A stretch of DNA of 64,000 nucleotides, taken from NCBI RefSeq assembly GCF_003992055.1, contig NZ_RQVD01000009.1, forward strand, positions 28,931 to 92,930. The letters run 5' to 3'. The position numbers were made by a program, and so were the translations under genes. How positions within the stretch are numbered: position 1 is the first letter of the stretch; each line of letters opens with the position of its first letter. This DNA comes from Veillonella sp. CHU740. GTDB taxonomy: Bacteria; Bacillota; Negativicutes; Veillonellales; Veillonellaceae. Positions 53,898 to 64,000 of this stretch are shown one piece after another. Under the pieces are notes generated by a model. It was not told the DNA's origin and searched no databases. It saw nothing but the letters and a program-made list of their open reading frames with translations.

Positions 53898-54986
53898 GTG
53901 TATGTGACAGAATTGGAACTCATACATGTTCGCAATCACCGTCATAGAATTATTACTTTCACACCGGAAATAATTGTCATTCATGGACCAAATGGCAGAG
54001 GAAAAACGAATATTTTAGAATCTGCGTATATTGCCACAATGGGACATAGTCATCGTACATCGGATATGAAAGATGTCATTACTTGGAATGAAGATGAGGC
54101 TAGTATTATTGTGCATTTTATGAAAGCAGATACACCTCATACTTTGCAGATTAAATGGGGAAGACAGGGAAAAAAAATCATTCGATTACATGATAATCCA
54201 CTGTCTCAAAAAGAATTAGTAGGTACTTTAAATACAGTTATATTTTCTCCGGAAGATTTAGATTTAATAAAAGGAAGTCCCTCTCTGCGAAGACGATTTT
54301 TAAATATGGAAATCAGTCAGACTAGCCCTCAATATTATCATCAATTGACTATGTACCAGAGAGCTGTGCAACAGAGAAATCGAGTATTAAAAGAATATAA
54401 TCATGCCAGTAAGGTACCCGTGCAAGATTGGGATGAACAAATTGCCACGTTTGGGGCTCAGATTATTCAAAAGCGTTTGGAAAGTTTAAAAAAATTAAAT
54501 CAATTGATGGATTTGATGAATCGAAAACTGACAAATGGAAAAGAAGATTTGCGATTACAATATAGTCAACCCTATAGTGAGCAACAACTATTGGTAACGA
54601 AAGAGGCGTTATTGCAAGCGTTACAACAACAGTTACCAGAAGATAGACGAAGATTACAAACTTCTGTAGGACCTCATCGAGATGATATTATCTTTTATTC
54701 AGGTACGATGGACTTAAAGCGATTTGGGTCGCAAGGCCAACAACGAACAGCTATTTTGTCTGTGAAGTTAAGTGAGCTAGAATATATTAAATCTGAAGTT
54801 GGGGAATATCCTATTTTATTATTAGATGATGTATTGAGTGAACTCGATCAAGAAAGACGTAGTAATTTATTAAAGTTTATTCATAAGAGAGTACAAACAA
54901 TTATTACTACAACTGATCAAGCAGAAACAGTAGGGCTCGATAAGGTACAGTACATTGACTTGCAGGAGGAGGTACTACATGAATAA
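53898..54986 (+). CDS. recF: DNA replication and repair protein RecF
   Basis: A 362-residue SMC-like ATPase. Walker A GPNGRGKTNILES (residues ~30-42), the signature region FGSQGQQRTAILSVKLSELE and Walker B YPILLLDDVLSELD are intact. RecF loads RecA at gaps with RecO and RecR. It starts with GTG preceded by AAGGAGG and overlaps the next gene by eight bases. Confidence 0.96.
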   Translation: MYVTELELIHVRNHRHRIITFTPEIIVIHGPNGRGKTNILESAYIATMGHSHRTSDMKDVITWNEDEASIIVHFMKADTPHTLQIKWGRQGKKIIRLHDNPLSQKELVGTLNTVIFSPEDLDLIKGSPSLRRRFLNMEISQTSPQYYHQLTMYQRAVQQRNRVLKEYNHASKVPVQDWDEQIATFGAQIIQKRLESLKKLNQLMDLMNRKLTNGKEDLRLQYSQPYSEQQLLVTKEALLQALQQQLPEDRRRLQTSVGPHRDDIIFYSGTMDLKRFGSQGQQRTAILSVKLSELEYIKSEVGEYPILLLDDVLSELDQERRSNLLKFIHKRVQTIITTTDQAETVGLDKVQYIDLQEEVLHE

Positions 54987-55881
54987 TACAGTACAAGCAC
55001 CTGTGGGAGGAGATATACTCCGTGATGCAATGTTACAAGAACTTGGTATTTATGAGATGTACCAAATTATGAAGCTCTATGAAGATTGGGAGACTGTCGT
55101 AGGACCAATAGTATCTCAACATGCTAAATTGATTTCTATTACGCCACCAATCATTACTGTGGAAATTGCTCATACTGTGTGGATGCAGGAAATGGCTATG
55201 CGAAAGCCACAAATTATAGAAGCTTTGCAAGAGTATTATGGGCAACCGATGATTGAAGATATGAAGGTGCAATTGCCTCGTCGTCCCTTAGGAACACAAG
55301 CGAGTCCTGGAGATCAATTAGATATGACTCCTATTGAAATAGTGAAGATAGACTTTCACAAGATACAGTTGCCAGAATCGCAAGTTCATCAGATTGAGGA
55401 GTCTGTGCGAATCATCGAGGATGAAAGTTTACGGAGTAAGGTATTTCAAACGCAGATTGAACAAGCAAAAAAAGAATGGTTGTTGGAACAAGATCAGTTC
55501 CATCGGTGTCCAGGATGTGGTCGTTGGTTGCAATCAGAAGAGTCGCAGGTATGCCCTCATTGCGAATATAAAAAATACCGAAAGATCATTCAATCAGTGA
55601 AGGGTGTATTACGCAAGTATCCCCATTACAAGTATGACCAATTGAAAGCAATAGCACCATGGTGCACCTATGAATGGTATGAAGTGGCAAAGCGTGAAAG
55701 TATTCGTTTCTATTTAACGAAATTATATCAAGGATCAAAAGATGCGAATGATATGTATTGGGCGACGATGTTAATTACTTCTAAATCACAAGATGAGTTA
55801 ACCTTTGAACAAGTTGTGAACATTACTAATAAATACCGTTGGAATGAAGATGACAAAATGCAAGTAAAATCACAGATATAG
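54979..55881 (+). CDS. DUF721 protein with a zinc ribbon
   Basis: A 300-residue protein. The N-terminal ~95 residues are DUF721 (MYQIMKLYEDWETVVGPIVSQHAKLISI, VWMQEMAMRKPQIIEAL). This family usually lies between recF and gyrB, as here. A linker leads to a treble-clef-like zinc ribbon, CPGCGRWLQSEESQVCPHC (about 180-200), and a helical C-terminus. The zinc ribbon is an addition to the short actinobacterial and Bacillus versions. Function unknown; nucleic-acid binding is inferred. Start set by GAGGAGG. Confidence 0.85.
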   Translation: MNNTVQAPVGGDILRDAMLQELGIYEMYQIMKLYEDWETVVGPIVSQHAKLISITPPIITVEIAHTVWMQEMAMRKPQIIEALQEYYGQPMIEDMKVQLPRRPLGTQASPGDQLDMTPIEIVKIDFHKIQLPESQVHQIEESVRIIEDESLRSKVFQTQIEQAKKEWLLEQDQFHRCPGCGRWLQSEESQVCPHCEYKKYRKIIQSVKGVLRKYPHYKYDQLKAIAPWCTYEWYEVAKRESIRFYLTKLYQGSKDANDMYWATMLITSKSQDELTFEQVVNITNKYRWNEDDKMQVKSQI

Positions 55882-55921
55882 TCTTTCACAAGGGTGGTAA
55901 ATATTGTATAATGAAATGTAA

Positions 55922-57871
<1,950 letters not shown>

Positions 57872-57883
57872 GGAGATTGTGTT

Positions 57884-59326
57884 ATGGAAAAAAATAAATT
57901 AAAAAGAAGTTTAAAATCCCGCCACATGAATATGATTGCTTTGGGCGGTGCCATCGGTACAGGTTTGTTCGTAGCTGGTGGTGAAGTTGTGAGTACAGCA
58001 GGCCCTGGTGGTGCGTTGATTGCTTACGGTTTTATTGGCATCATGGTATATTTCTTGATGACTAGTTTAGGGGAAATGACTACCTATTTACCAGTATCTG
58101 GTTCTTTTGGTACCTATGCTTCTCGCTATGTAGATAAAGCACTAGGATTTGCATTAGGATGGAATTTCTGGTTTAACTGGGCCATCACGTTAGCGGCAGA
58201 ACTAGTAGCAGGTGCCTTTATTATGAAATATTGGTTCCCTGATATACCGGCTATCATTTGGTCTGCTTTATTCTTGGTGATTCTATTTGTATTGAACTAT
58301 TTATCAGCTCGTTCCTTTGGTGAAAGTGAATATCTATTCTCTAGTATCAAGGTCATTACAGTTATTGTATTCCTATTATTGGGTACATTGTTAATCTTTG
58401 GTGTAGGAACTCCATCTCCAGGATTCCATAATTGGACCATCGGTGATGCTCCATTTGTAGGTGGATTTTCCTCTATTCTAGCTATCTTTATGATTGCAGG
58501 TTTCTCTTTCCAAGGGGTAGAATTAATCGGTACAGCAGCTGGTGAATCTGAAAATCCGGAGAAAAATATTCCAAAAGCTATTAATTCTATTTTTTGGCGT
58601 ATTTTACTATTCTATATTGGTTCTTTTGTTGTAATTGGTTTCTTAATTCCTTATAATGATCCAAACTTATTGAATAGTTCTGTGGAAAATGTATCTATCA
58701 GTCCATTTACATTGGTATTTGATCGTTTTGGATTTGATTGGGCAGCGCATTTCATCAATGCTATCTTGTTGATTGCTGTATTGTCTGCAGGTAACTCTGG
58801 TTTATTCTCTTCTACACGTATGCTATATGCATTATCTAAATTAGGAGATGCACCAAAAGTATTTGGCCAAATCAATCATCGTGGTGTGCCAATTCCTGCC
58901 TTATTAGCAACAGCAGCCTTTGGTTTATTTGCGTTCTTAACATCTTTAATCGGAGAAGGTCAAGCTTACACTTGGTTGATTAATATCAGTGGTATGAGTG
59001 GATTTATTACATGGCTTGGTATAGCTATTGCTCACTATCGTTTCCGTCGTGCTTACGTGGCACAAGGTCATGATGTGTCTAAATTGCCTTACAAAGCATC
59101 TTGGTTCCCATTTGGTCCGTTGTTTGCATTAGCTTTGTGCTTGATTATCATTGCTGGTCAAAACTATACAGCCTTCATGGGTGAAAGTATCGACTGGTAC
59201 GGAGTATCTGTTGCTTATATCGGTATCCCAGTATTCTTAGCTGTGTACTTATGGTATAAAGCAAAATATAAAACAAAAGTAGTACCTTTAAAAGAAGTAG
59301 ATTTAACACGAGATTTTGAAGACTAA
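57884..59326 (+). CDS. Amino-acid permease (LysP-like, APC superfamily)
   Basis: A 480-residue polytopic protein with about 12 helices. The N-terminal RHMNMIALGGAIGTGLFVAGG is the APC amine/amino-acid signature in TM1, and GFALGWNFWFNWAITLAAELVAGAFIMKYWFPD in TM3 closely follows LysP, so lysine is a reasonable but unproven substrate. It lies 12 bases after gyrB and may be transcribed with it. A hairpin terminator follows. Confidence 0.85.
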   Translation: MEKNKLKRSLKSRHMNMIALGGAIGTGLFVAGGEVVSTAGPGGALIAYGFIGIMVYFLMTSLGEMTTYLPVSGSFGTYASRYVDKALGFALGWNFWFNWAITLAAELVAGAFIMKYWFPDIPAIIWSALFLVILFVLNYLSARSFGESEYLFSSIKVITVIVFLLLGTLLIFGVGTPSPGFHNWTIGDAPFVGGFSSILAIFMIAGFSFQGVELIGTAAGESENPEKNIPKAINSIFWRILLFYIGSFVVIGFLIPYNDPNLLNSSVENVSISPFTLVFDRFGFDWAAHFINAILLIAVLSAGNSGLFSSTRMLYALSKLGDAPKVFGQINHRGVPIPALLATAAFGLFAFLTSLIGEGQAYTWLINISGMSGFITWLGIAIAHYRFRRAYVAQGHDVSKLPYKASWFPFGPLFALALCLIIIAGQNYTAFMGESIDWYGVSVAYIGIPVFLAVYLWYKAKYKTKVVPLKEVDLTRDFED

Positions 59327-59332
59327 TAGAAA

Positions 59333-59366
59333 TAGCCTATGGGAAGAAATTCCTGTAGGCTGTTTT
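59333..59366 (+). terminator. Terminator after the amino-acid permease
   Basis: AGCCTATGGG and its imperfect complement CCTGTAGGCT around AAGAAATT, then GTTTTGTTG. The stem includes TAGGCT/AGCCTA. Confidence 0.8.
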
Positions 59367-59438
59367 GTTGTTAATCTATTTTATAGTTACTACAATTTGA
59401 AAGCCTAGTGATATATGATGAGAGAAAGGAGAATATAT

Positions 59439-60149
59439 ATGGAATATGAAAGAACAAAACATAGTATAGGATCTGCCTTTCAATATGGTTTTCTTAAAAT
59501 AACACCATTACTATTTGGATTTTTATTTTTAGGACTATCCTATGGCATCTATATGCATTCTATGGGATTTTCCTGGGGTTATACATTGGCATTGAGTGCT
59601 CTTATTTATGCAGGATCTATGGAATTTGTGACAGTGGCTATGTTACTATCTCCTTTTGATCCAGTAAGTGCTTTCTTAATTACACTCATGGTCAATGGGC
59701 GTCATATATTTTATGGAATTTCTATGTTAACTATATATAGACATATGGGATGGCTAACACCATATCTCATATTTGGAATGACGGATGAAAGTTTTTCCAT
59801 TAACTACACATCACAAATTCCTGCTGAAATTTCCAAGAAATGGTATTATTTTTTTGTAACTTTATTGAATCAAATCTATTGGGTGGTAGGATCTGTCATA
59901 GGTAATCTTTTTGCATCTGTATTATCTTTTAATGCGAAAGGATTGGAATTTGTACTGACTGCACTCTTTATTGTATTGGCTCTAGAACAATATAAAATGC
60001 AACGAAATTTGATTAGTTCTGGTATAGGATTTGTGATTCCTAGTATTGCTTTATTAGTATTTGGCAGTGAACACTTTATGATTCCCGCTATGATTGGTAT
60101 CGTGGTGATGCTAAGTCTGTTACGTAACACAATGGAGGGAGAGCAATGA
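59439..60149 (+). CDS. azlC: AzlC-family branched-chain amino-acid exporter, large subunit
   Basis: A 236-residue membrane protein with about five to seven helices. [21 protein letters not shown] and [17 protein letters not shown] match AzlC, and [16 protein letters not shown] is the family's central motif. AzlC and AzlD together export branched-chain amino acids (and analogues) in Bacillus. The ATG at 59439 follows AAAGGAG. It overlaps azlD by four bases. Confidence 0.93.
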   Translation: MEYERTKHSIGSAFQYGFLKITPLLFGFLFLGLSYGIYMHSMGFSWGYTLALSALIYAGSMEFVTVAMLLSPFDPVSAFLITLMVNGRHIFYGISMLTIYRHMGWLTPYLIFGMTDESFSINYTSQIPAEISKKWYYFFVTLLNQIYWVVGSVIGNLFASVLSFNAKGLEFVLTALFIVLALEQYKMQRNLISSGIGFVIPSIALLVFGSEHFMIPAMIGIVVMLSLLRNTMEGEQ

Positions 60150-60475
60150 CTTTCACAGAACAAATTATAACCATTGCCATTGTTGCACTAGGCACCATGG
60201 CAACGCGATTTTTACCATTTATCATATTTAACTCGAAAACAAAAACGCCTGCTTATGTGCAGTATTTAGGTAAAGTATTGCCGTCGGCAACGATGAGTTT
60301 GTTGGTGGTCTTTTCCTTGCGCCATGTGGATGTATCTGCTGTGTATCATGGTATACCGGACATGATCGCTGTAGCTGTGACGGTACTATTGCACCTATGG
60401 AAAGGAAATATGTTTCTATCCATTGGGGGCGGAACAATTCTGTATATGGTGTTGGTGCAACAGGTGTTTATTTAG
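60146..60475 (+). CDS. azlD: AzlD-family branched-chain amino-acid exporter, small subunit
   Basis: A 109-residue protein with about three helices. [37 protein letters not shown] and [28 protein letters not shown] match AzlD. Its ATGA overlap with azlC indicates coupled translation, and the two subunits work as a pair. Confidence 0.93.
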   Translation: MTFTEQIITIAIVALGTMATRFLPFIIFNSKTKTPAYVQYLGKVLPSATMSLLVVFSLRHVDVSAVYHGIPDMIAVAVTVLLHLWKGNMFLSIGGGTILYMVLVQQVFI

Positions 60476-60794
60476 TAGTACCTTCGTATCATTAGAAATA
60501 TTATTAGTTGGGATAGTTATACTATTTTGGCAGTATGACTATATGAGTAGGGTATCATCGTTATAGTATGCAAATGCAGTTTATAAAAATAGCTTAAATT
60601 GAAATAGAGAAAAGTTGATCAAAACATCAACTTTCCTCTATTTTTTATAGTTTAATAAGTAAATGAGTATATAGGATATTTTTATTATAATTATTGTATG
60701 GTATAACGCTCGCATAGAAGGAAGTATTCTAAATATGATATAATACGAATAATAAGGTTTAAACCATATCAATATGAGAATAAAGGAGATACCT
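60476..60794. other. 319-base gap with a terminator
   Basis: Downstream of azlD. A hairpin at 60605-60640 (AAAGTTGAT / ATCAACTTT with TAGAG/CTCTA outside) is followed by TTTTTT and serves the azlCD transcript. I see nothing else except AT-rich sequence and a promoter-like region before the YbjQ-type gene, which has AAAGGAG before its ATG. Confidence 0.7.
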
Positions 60795-61112
60795 ATGATT
60801 ATTACAACAACGATGCAAATTGAAGGACAACCAATTAAAGAATATAAAGGAATCGTCTTTGGAGAAGTTGTAGAAGGTCGTAACTTTGTGAAAGACTTTT
60901 TCTCTTCTATTCGAGATGTTGTAGGGGGTCGTAGCAATAGTTATGAATCATCTTTAGCTAGCGCTCGTGAGGCATCTTTAAAAGAAATGAGTAAACGTGC
61001 GAAAGCTATGGGAGCTAATGCAATCGTAGGTGTATCTGTGAGTTATGAAACATTAGGTGAAACGAATGGCATGCTCATGGTAACATGTACAGGAACAGCG
61101 GTTGTTATTTAG
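60795..61112 (+). CDS. YbjQ/UPF0145 family protein
   Basis: A 105-residue protein of the heavy-metal-binding-domain (YbjQ, PF01906) family. IEGQPIKEYKGIVFGEVVEGRNFVKDFFSSIRDVVGGRSNSYE is the signature, then AREASLKEMSKRAKAMGANAIVGVSVSYE. It forms pentamers in structures; the true ligand is not settled. The ATG at 60795 follows AAAGGAGAT. Confidence 0.92.
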   Translation: MIITTTMQIEGQPIKEYKGIVFGEVVEGRNFVKDFFSSIRDVVGGRSNSYESSLASAREASLKEMSKRAKAMGANAIVGVSVSYETLGETNGMLMVTCTGTAVVI

Positions 61113-61326
61113 TATGTATTAGAGTTACTTTTACAAATAGCAACCAAGTATTATATAAGAATGTAGAAGTATTTTAATATATTTTTTAAGTATTGAAATA
61201 TAATTTAGTAAAAATAAACAGTAAGTATTGTACTAGAATACATAACTATTCAAAGTTAGTAGATGATTAGTTAGATACATGTAGTATAGTTTTATAGATA
61301 GGAATCAATAAGGAGAGATAGAATCA

Positions 61327-62676
61327 GTGGGCAGTGACATAGGTATAGAAATTTTAATTGTAGTCATACTCATCATTTTGAATGGTCTATTTTCCATGAC
61401 GGAATTAGCCATTATCAATGCTCGTAAAGGGTTATTAGAAGAAAAAGCAGAAGCAGGTAATCTCGGCGCTCGCATGGCCATTGAGCTAGCAGAAGATCCA
61501 AATGAAATGTTTTCCACTATACAAATTGGCATTACCTTGATTAGTATCGTCACTGGTTTGTATTCTGGAGCTACCTTTTCCGATCCTATGGCGACATATA
61601 TTAAAGAACATATACTATGGCTAGCTGATTATGCCGATACGGTGAGCCCTATTTTCATCGTATCTTTAACAACCTATTTATCCTTAGTCATAGGGGAATT
61701 AGTGCCAAAACGGTTGGCTTATAATTCGCCAGAATCTATCGCCATTATGATGGCCATCCCTATGAAATACTTCGCCACCATCACAAAACCATTTGTGGCA
61801 CTTCTCAGTATGTCTACGACGATGCTACTGAAAGTATTAGGCGTCAAACACAAGGAAGAAGCACCGGTAACGGAATCGGAAATTAATAAAATGCTTGTAC
61901 AAGGTGTGGAACTAGGCGCTTATGAAGAAGAAGAGCCAGTGTTAGTAGAAAATATTTTCCGCTTAGCTGACCTCGATGCCAGCGATATTATGACACCTCG
62001 TACGCAGTTGACGTGGATTGATATTAACGCTAGTGATGAGGACATCCTAGAAACCATTATGGAATGCAATGAACATCGTATTCCAGTAGGTGACGATTCC
62101 TTAGATGAGTTGAAAGGATTAGTGTCTTCCGTGGATGTGTTGGCACAACAGATGAAAGAAAGCCATCGTCCGATGAAAGATATTCTAGCTTATTGCATGC
62201 GTAAACCAGTGCTGGTACCAGAATCTTTGTCTTTAATGAAAGTATTATCTACTTTCAGAGAAGAAGGTACTCACGAAGCCATTGTACTAGACGAATATGG
62301 TGGCATGAGTGGGATGATTACGTTCCATGACATTATGGAAGAAATTGTGGGCTTAATGCCATCTGGAGAAGAGGAAAAGAAAGAAGAAGAAAATCGTATT
62401 GTTCAACGAGAAGACGGTACGTATCTTGTAGATGGTCTCATCAGCATTGAAGAACTGAAAGAATATTTTGAAGTGGATGAACTATTGCCAGGAGAAGAAG
62501 ACGATCTATATAAAACATTAGGGGGATTCGTGACCTACTTAATCGGTCGTATTCCCAAAGAAGCCAATCGCTGTCACTACGGACCATTGCAATTTGAAGT
62601 CATGGATATGGATAACACGCGGGTGGATAAAGTAATGGTGACACGGAAAGTGGAGGCGGAGAGTAGTCCTGAATAA
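61327..62676 (+). CDS. CNNM/CorC (hemolysin-like) membrane transport protein
   Basis: A 449-residue protein. The N-terminal DUF21 membrane domain (LIILNGLFSMTELAIINARKGLL, TLISIVTGLYSGATF, SLVIGELVPKRLAYNSPE) is followed by two CBS domains (about 205-330) and a C-terminal CorC/HlyC domain (EEVGLMPSGE onward; VDGLISIEELKEYFEVDELLP). Members are linked to magnesium and cobalt efflux. It starts with GTG, with AAGGAGAG about ten bases upstream. A stable hairpin follows. Confidence 0.9.
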   Translation: MGSDIGIEILIVVILIILNGLFSMTELAIINARKGLLEEKAEAGNLGARMAIELAEDPNEMFSTIQIGITLISIVTGLYSGATFSDPMATYIKEHILWLADYADTVSPIFIVSLTTYLSLVIGELVPKRLAYNSPESIAIMMAIPMKYFATITKPFVALLSMSTTMLLKVLGVKHKEEAPVTESEINKMLVQGVELGAYEEEEPVLVENIFRLADLDASDIMTPRTQLTWIDINASDEDILETIMECNEHRIPVGDDSLDELKGLVSSVDVLAQQMKESHRPMKDILAYCMRKPVLVPESLSLMKVLSTFREEGTHEAIVLDEYGGMSGMITFHDIMEEIVGLMPSGEEEKKEEENRIVQREDGTYLVDGLISIEELKEYFEVDELLPGEEDDLYKTLGGFVTYLIGRIPKEANRCHYGPLQFEVMDMDNTRVDKVMVTRKVEAESSPE

Positions 62677-62705
62677 TCATTGAATACAAACAATGAATAT
62701 AAATA

Positions 62706-62750
62706 AAACAGAGGAAAGTTGATGATATAGTACAACTTTCCTCTGTTTTA
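62706..62750. terminator. Bidirectional terminator after the CNNM gene
   Basis: AAAACAGAGGAAAGTTG and CAACTTTCCTCTGTTTTA pair over more than 13 bases around ATGATATAGTA. It separates the plus-strand CNNM gene from the convergent toxin gene. Confidence 0.9.
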
Positions 62751-62752
62751 TT

Positions 62753-63013
62753 CTATTCATAATGTGTCCATAAACTAATTATTTTAATAACTTTTTCTTC
62801 CTCAAAGACCTCATACACAAGTCGATGTTGGATATTAATGCGACGTGAATATAAGCTCTCTAAATCGCCCACCAATTTTTCATATCTTGGCGGTGTTTGG
62901 TAAGGATTGACTTTAATAATTTCTAGTAATGCCTTTGCTTTTGTATCAAGTTTTGCAGATTTTAACTTAGGTATATCTTTCACAGCAGATTTTGTATAAG
63001 TTAACGTATACAT
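62753..63013 (-). CDS. Txe/YoeB-family toxin
   Basis: An 86-residue RelE-superfamily toxin of the Txe/YoeB branch: LTYTKSAVKDIPKLKSAKLDTKAKALLEIIKVNPYQTPPRYEKL, then the active-site stretch YSRRINIQHRLVYEV and the terminal SLWTHYE with the catalytic histidine and tyrosine. The ATG overlaps the antitoxin stop by one base (TAATG), so the pair is coupled. Confidence 0.92.
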   Translation of the reverse strand: MYTLTYTKSAVKDIPKLKSAKLDTKAKALLEIIKVNPYQTPPRYEKLVGDLESLYSRRINIQHRLVYEVFEEEKVIKIISLWTHYE

Positions 63014-63261
63014 TACCAAGTAACCTCTTCTTCTGAAATACATTTGGATAATGGAGTATTTTTTCCTTCTAGTAAACGTTCTTTCATACTAGGTTTGGAT
63101 GTTAAATATAAAGTTTCTAACAAGGATAAATAATCATCTTCGCTTAATAGGACGGCATTACCATCTTTAGTGCTGATACTGAGTGGTTCATTGTATTTAA
63201 TAGTCTGTGTTAAATACTCAAAAATATTTTTTCTAAAATTTGTAATATTAATAATTGCCAT
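63013..63261 (-). CDS. Phd/YefM-family antitoxin
   Basis: An 82-residue antitoxin. MAIINITNFRKNIFEYLTQTI is the DNA-binding start, and ISTKDGNAVLLSEDDYLSLLETLYLTS is the Phd/YefM core. I place the start at 63261, where GAGGTGA lies about six bases upstream; the longer frame is not supported. It should neutralise the Txe/YoeB toxin and repress the operon. Confidence 0.92.
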   Translation of the reverse strand: MAIINITNFRKNIFEYLTQTIKYNEPLSISTKDGNAVLLSEDDYLSLLETLYLTSKPSMKERLLEGKNTPLSKCISEEEVTW

Positions 63262-63479
63262 GTGTATCACCTCTTTATGTACATTATAATGTACGTAAAG
63301 ATAAAAAGCAATGGTATAGATATTGAAAGTATCGTAATCATTTGGAGTAAACTGCAATAGAATTAGAAGTATCTATATTGCCACTACTTGGAAAGATACG
63401 ATATAATAGGAACAGAATACATCAAGGTATGAGTATAATATACATAATAACTTATGTTAGTCATGAAAGAGGGTACACC

Positions 63480-63794
63480 ATGGAATGGGTATATTTAGCA
63501 ATTCATTATGGAGATAATGAGCGCGGTCATATTGCGTATAACAAAGAAACAAAAGAATGCCAAGTGGTATTAGACGATGCAGCTTGGAAAGAGAAAGTAG
63601 AATCCTATTTGAAAACAGAACAAACAGTGATGCATGCTACAGGATTGAATACATATGATGAGTTGACAGTGCAACCGTTGGAGTCTTATGAGTATTTAAA
63701 ATTAGCATTAACTCGTATGTGGAATAAAAATGGCGTACAAGTTGACTGGGGCATTCCAGTAGAAGTAGATGGTCAATTATATTTTGCTGAATAA
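63480..63794 (+). CDS. Hypothetical protein
   Basis: A 104-residue acidic protein I do not recognise: MEWVYLAIHYGDNERGHIAYNKETKECQVVLDDAAWKEKVESYL with many charged residues and no signal peptide or membrane segment. It ends WGIPVEVDGQLYFAE. The ATG at 63480 follows AGAGGG, about seven bases upstream, and the reading frame extending further upstream is unlikely. It stands alone, divergent from the toxin-antitoxin pair. Confidence 0.8.
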   Translation: MEWVYLAIHYGDNERGHIAYNKETKECQVVLDDAAWKEKVESYLKTEQTVMHATGLNTYDELTVQPLESYEYLKLALTRMWNKNGVQVDWGIPVEVDGQLYFAE

Positions 63795-63863
63795 GTGAAC
63801 GTATGGAATAGATCTTTCAGCAATCGCATTGATTTATTTTGCATGTATAGCATAATTAAAAAG

Positions 63864-64000
63864 GGCTCTATAATAAATGTTGGGGCTACTCATATAAGAG
63901 TAGTCGCCAACATTCTTTTTTTTCAATAAAATAGACATATACAAACTCAAACCGTATCATAAAAGTAACCACACAATTAAGAAAGGGTGAGTCATATATG
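63864..64000 (+). mobile_element. Possible left end of an insertion sequence (ISL3-like), cut by window edge
   Basis: GGCTCTATAATAAATGTTGG (63864-63883) resembles a terminal repeat of ISL3-family elements. A hairpin follows (CTACTC / GAGTAG inside TGTTGG / CCAACA, then eight Ts), and an ATG at 63998-64000, just after GAAAGGGTGA, could open the transposase. Only 137 bases are visible. The hairpin alone would also do as the terminator of the preceding gene. Confidence 0.35.

Overview
The window is an origin-proximal stretch of a low-GC, diderm Firmicute chromosome, most likely a Veillonella (Negativicutes). This rests on gene content and protein style, not on a database search. A Firmicute backbone (divIVA-ylmH-sepF-ylmE-pgeF, soj-spo0J with parS sites, rsmG-mnmG-mnmE, jag-yidC-yidD-rnpA-rpmH, dnaA-dnaN-yaaA-recF-gyrB) sits beside diderm and anaerobe traits: an Skp/OmpH-like periplasmic chaperone, HydF, membrane nitrate reductase, corrinoid-dependent methionine synthase and a corrinoid adenosyltransferase. 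The replication origin is inferred at about 50.2-52.5 kb. Nearly all genes to the left lie on the minus strand and all main genes to the right lie on the plus strand, so both point away from it.

Layout. 1-5.3 kb: start of hemA, a siroheme-synthesis gene and the ylm/cell-division cluster. 5.4-7.6 kb: three tandem paralogous exported proteins. 7.7-11.0 kb: a two-gene unit, PLD-helicase-DUF3427 plus Nudix hydrolase, possibly defence or repair. 11.2-14.3 kb: Eis-like acetyltransferase, LysE exporter and a DUF2156 protein that seems to start at ATT. 14.7-18.5 kb: gyrA and an SfsA-GIY-YIG fusion. 18.5-19.2 kb: a gene-free stretch with a tandem DnaA-box array resembling the dnaA-dnaN spacer. 19.2-21.4 kb: plus-strand operon of a small siroheme sulfite reductase fused to two DUF1858 domains, an unknown protein and a cupin. 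21.5-28.8 kb: small exported proteins, GerW/DUF2953, then a tight soj-spo0J-hydF-DUF4446-M23 peptidase-cobO operon. 28.9-30.0 kb: three perfect parS sites around a fourth exported paralog. 30.2-33.7 kb: metH without its reactivation domain, and a stand-alone reactivation protein. 33.8-37.8 kb: rsmG-mnmG-mnmE. 37.8-47.8 kb: an accessory block (palindromic repeats, YafQ-DinJ toxin-antitoxin, narGHJI, a Crp/Fnr regulator, narK) lying between mnmE and jag, which are usually neighbours. 47.8-57.9 kb: the origin cluster. 57.9-64 kb: amino-acid permease, azlCD, YbjQ-like and CNNM/CorC proteins, a Phd-Txe toxin-antitoxin pair, and perhaps the left end of an insertion sequence.

Three DNA-level signals stand out beyond the genes. 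(1) The oligomer GTGAAAG, often GTGAAAGTC, recurs far more often than base composition predicts. It occurs on both strands and in several reading frames, and once as a perfect inverted pair, as known DNA-uptake sequences do. (2) A family of nested palindromic intergenic repeats keeps its pairing while its stem sequences change between copies. (3) A DnaA-box array lies about 32 kb from dnaA and is similar to the origin spacer. All counts were made by eye and should be recomputed.
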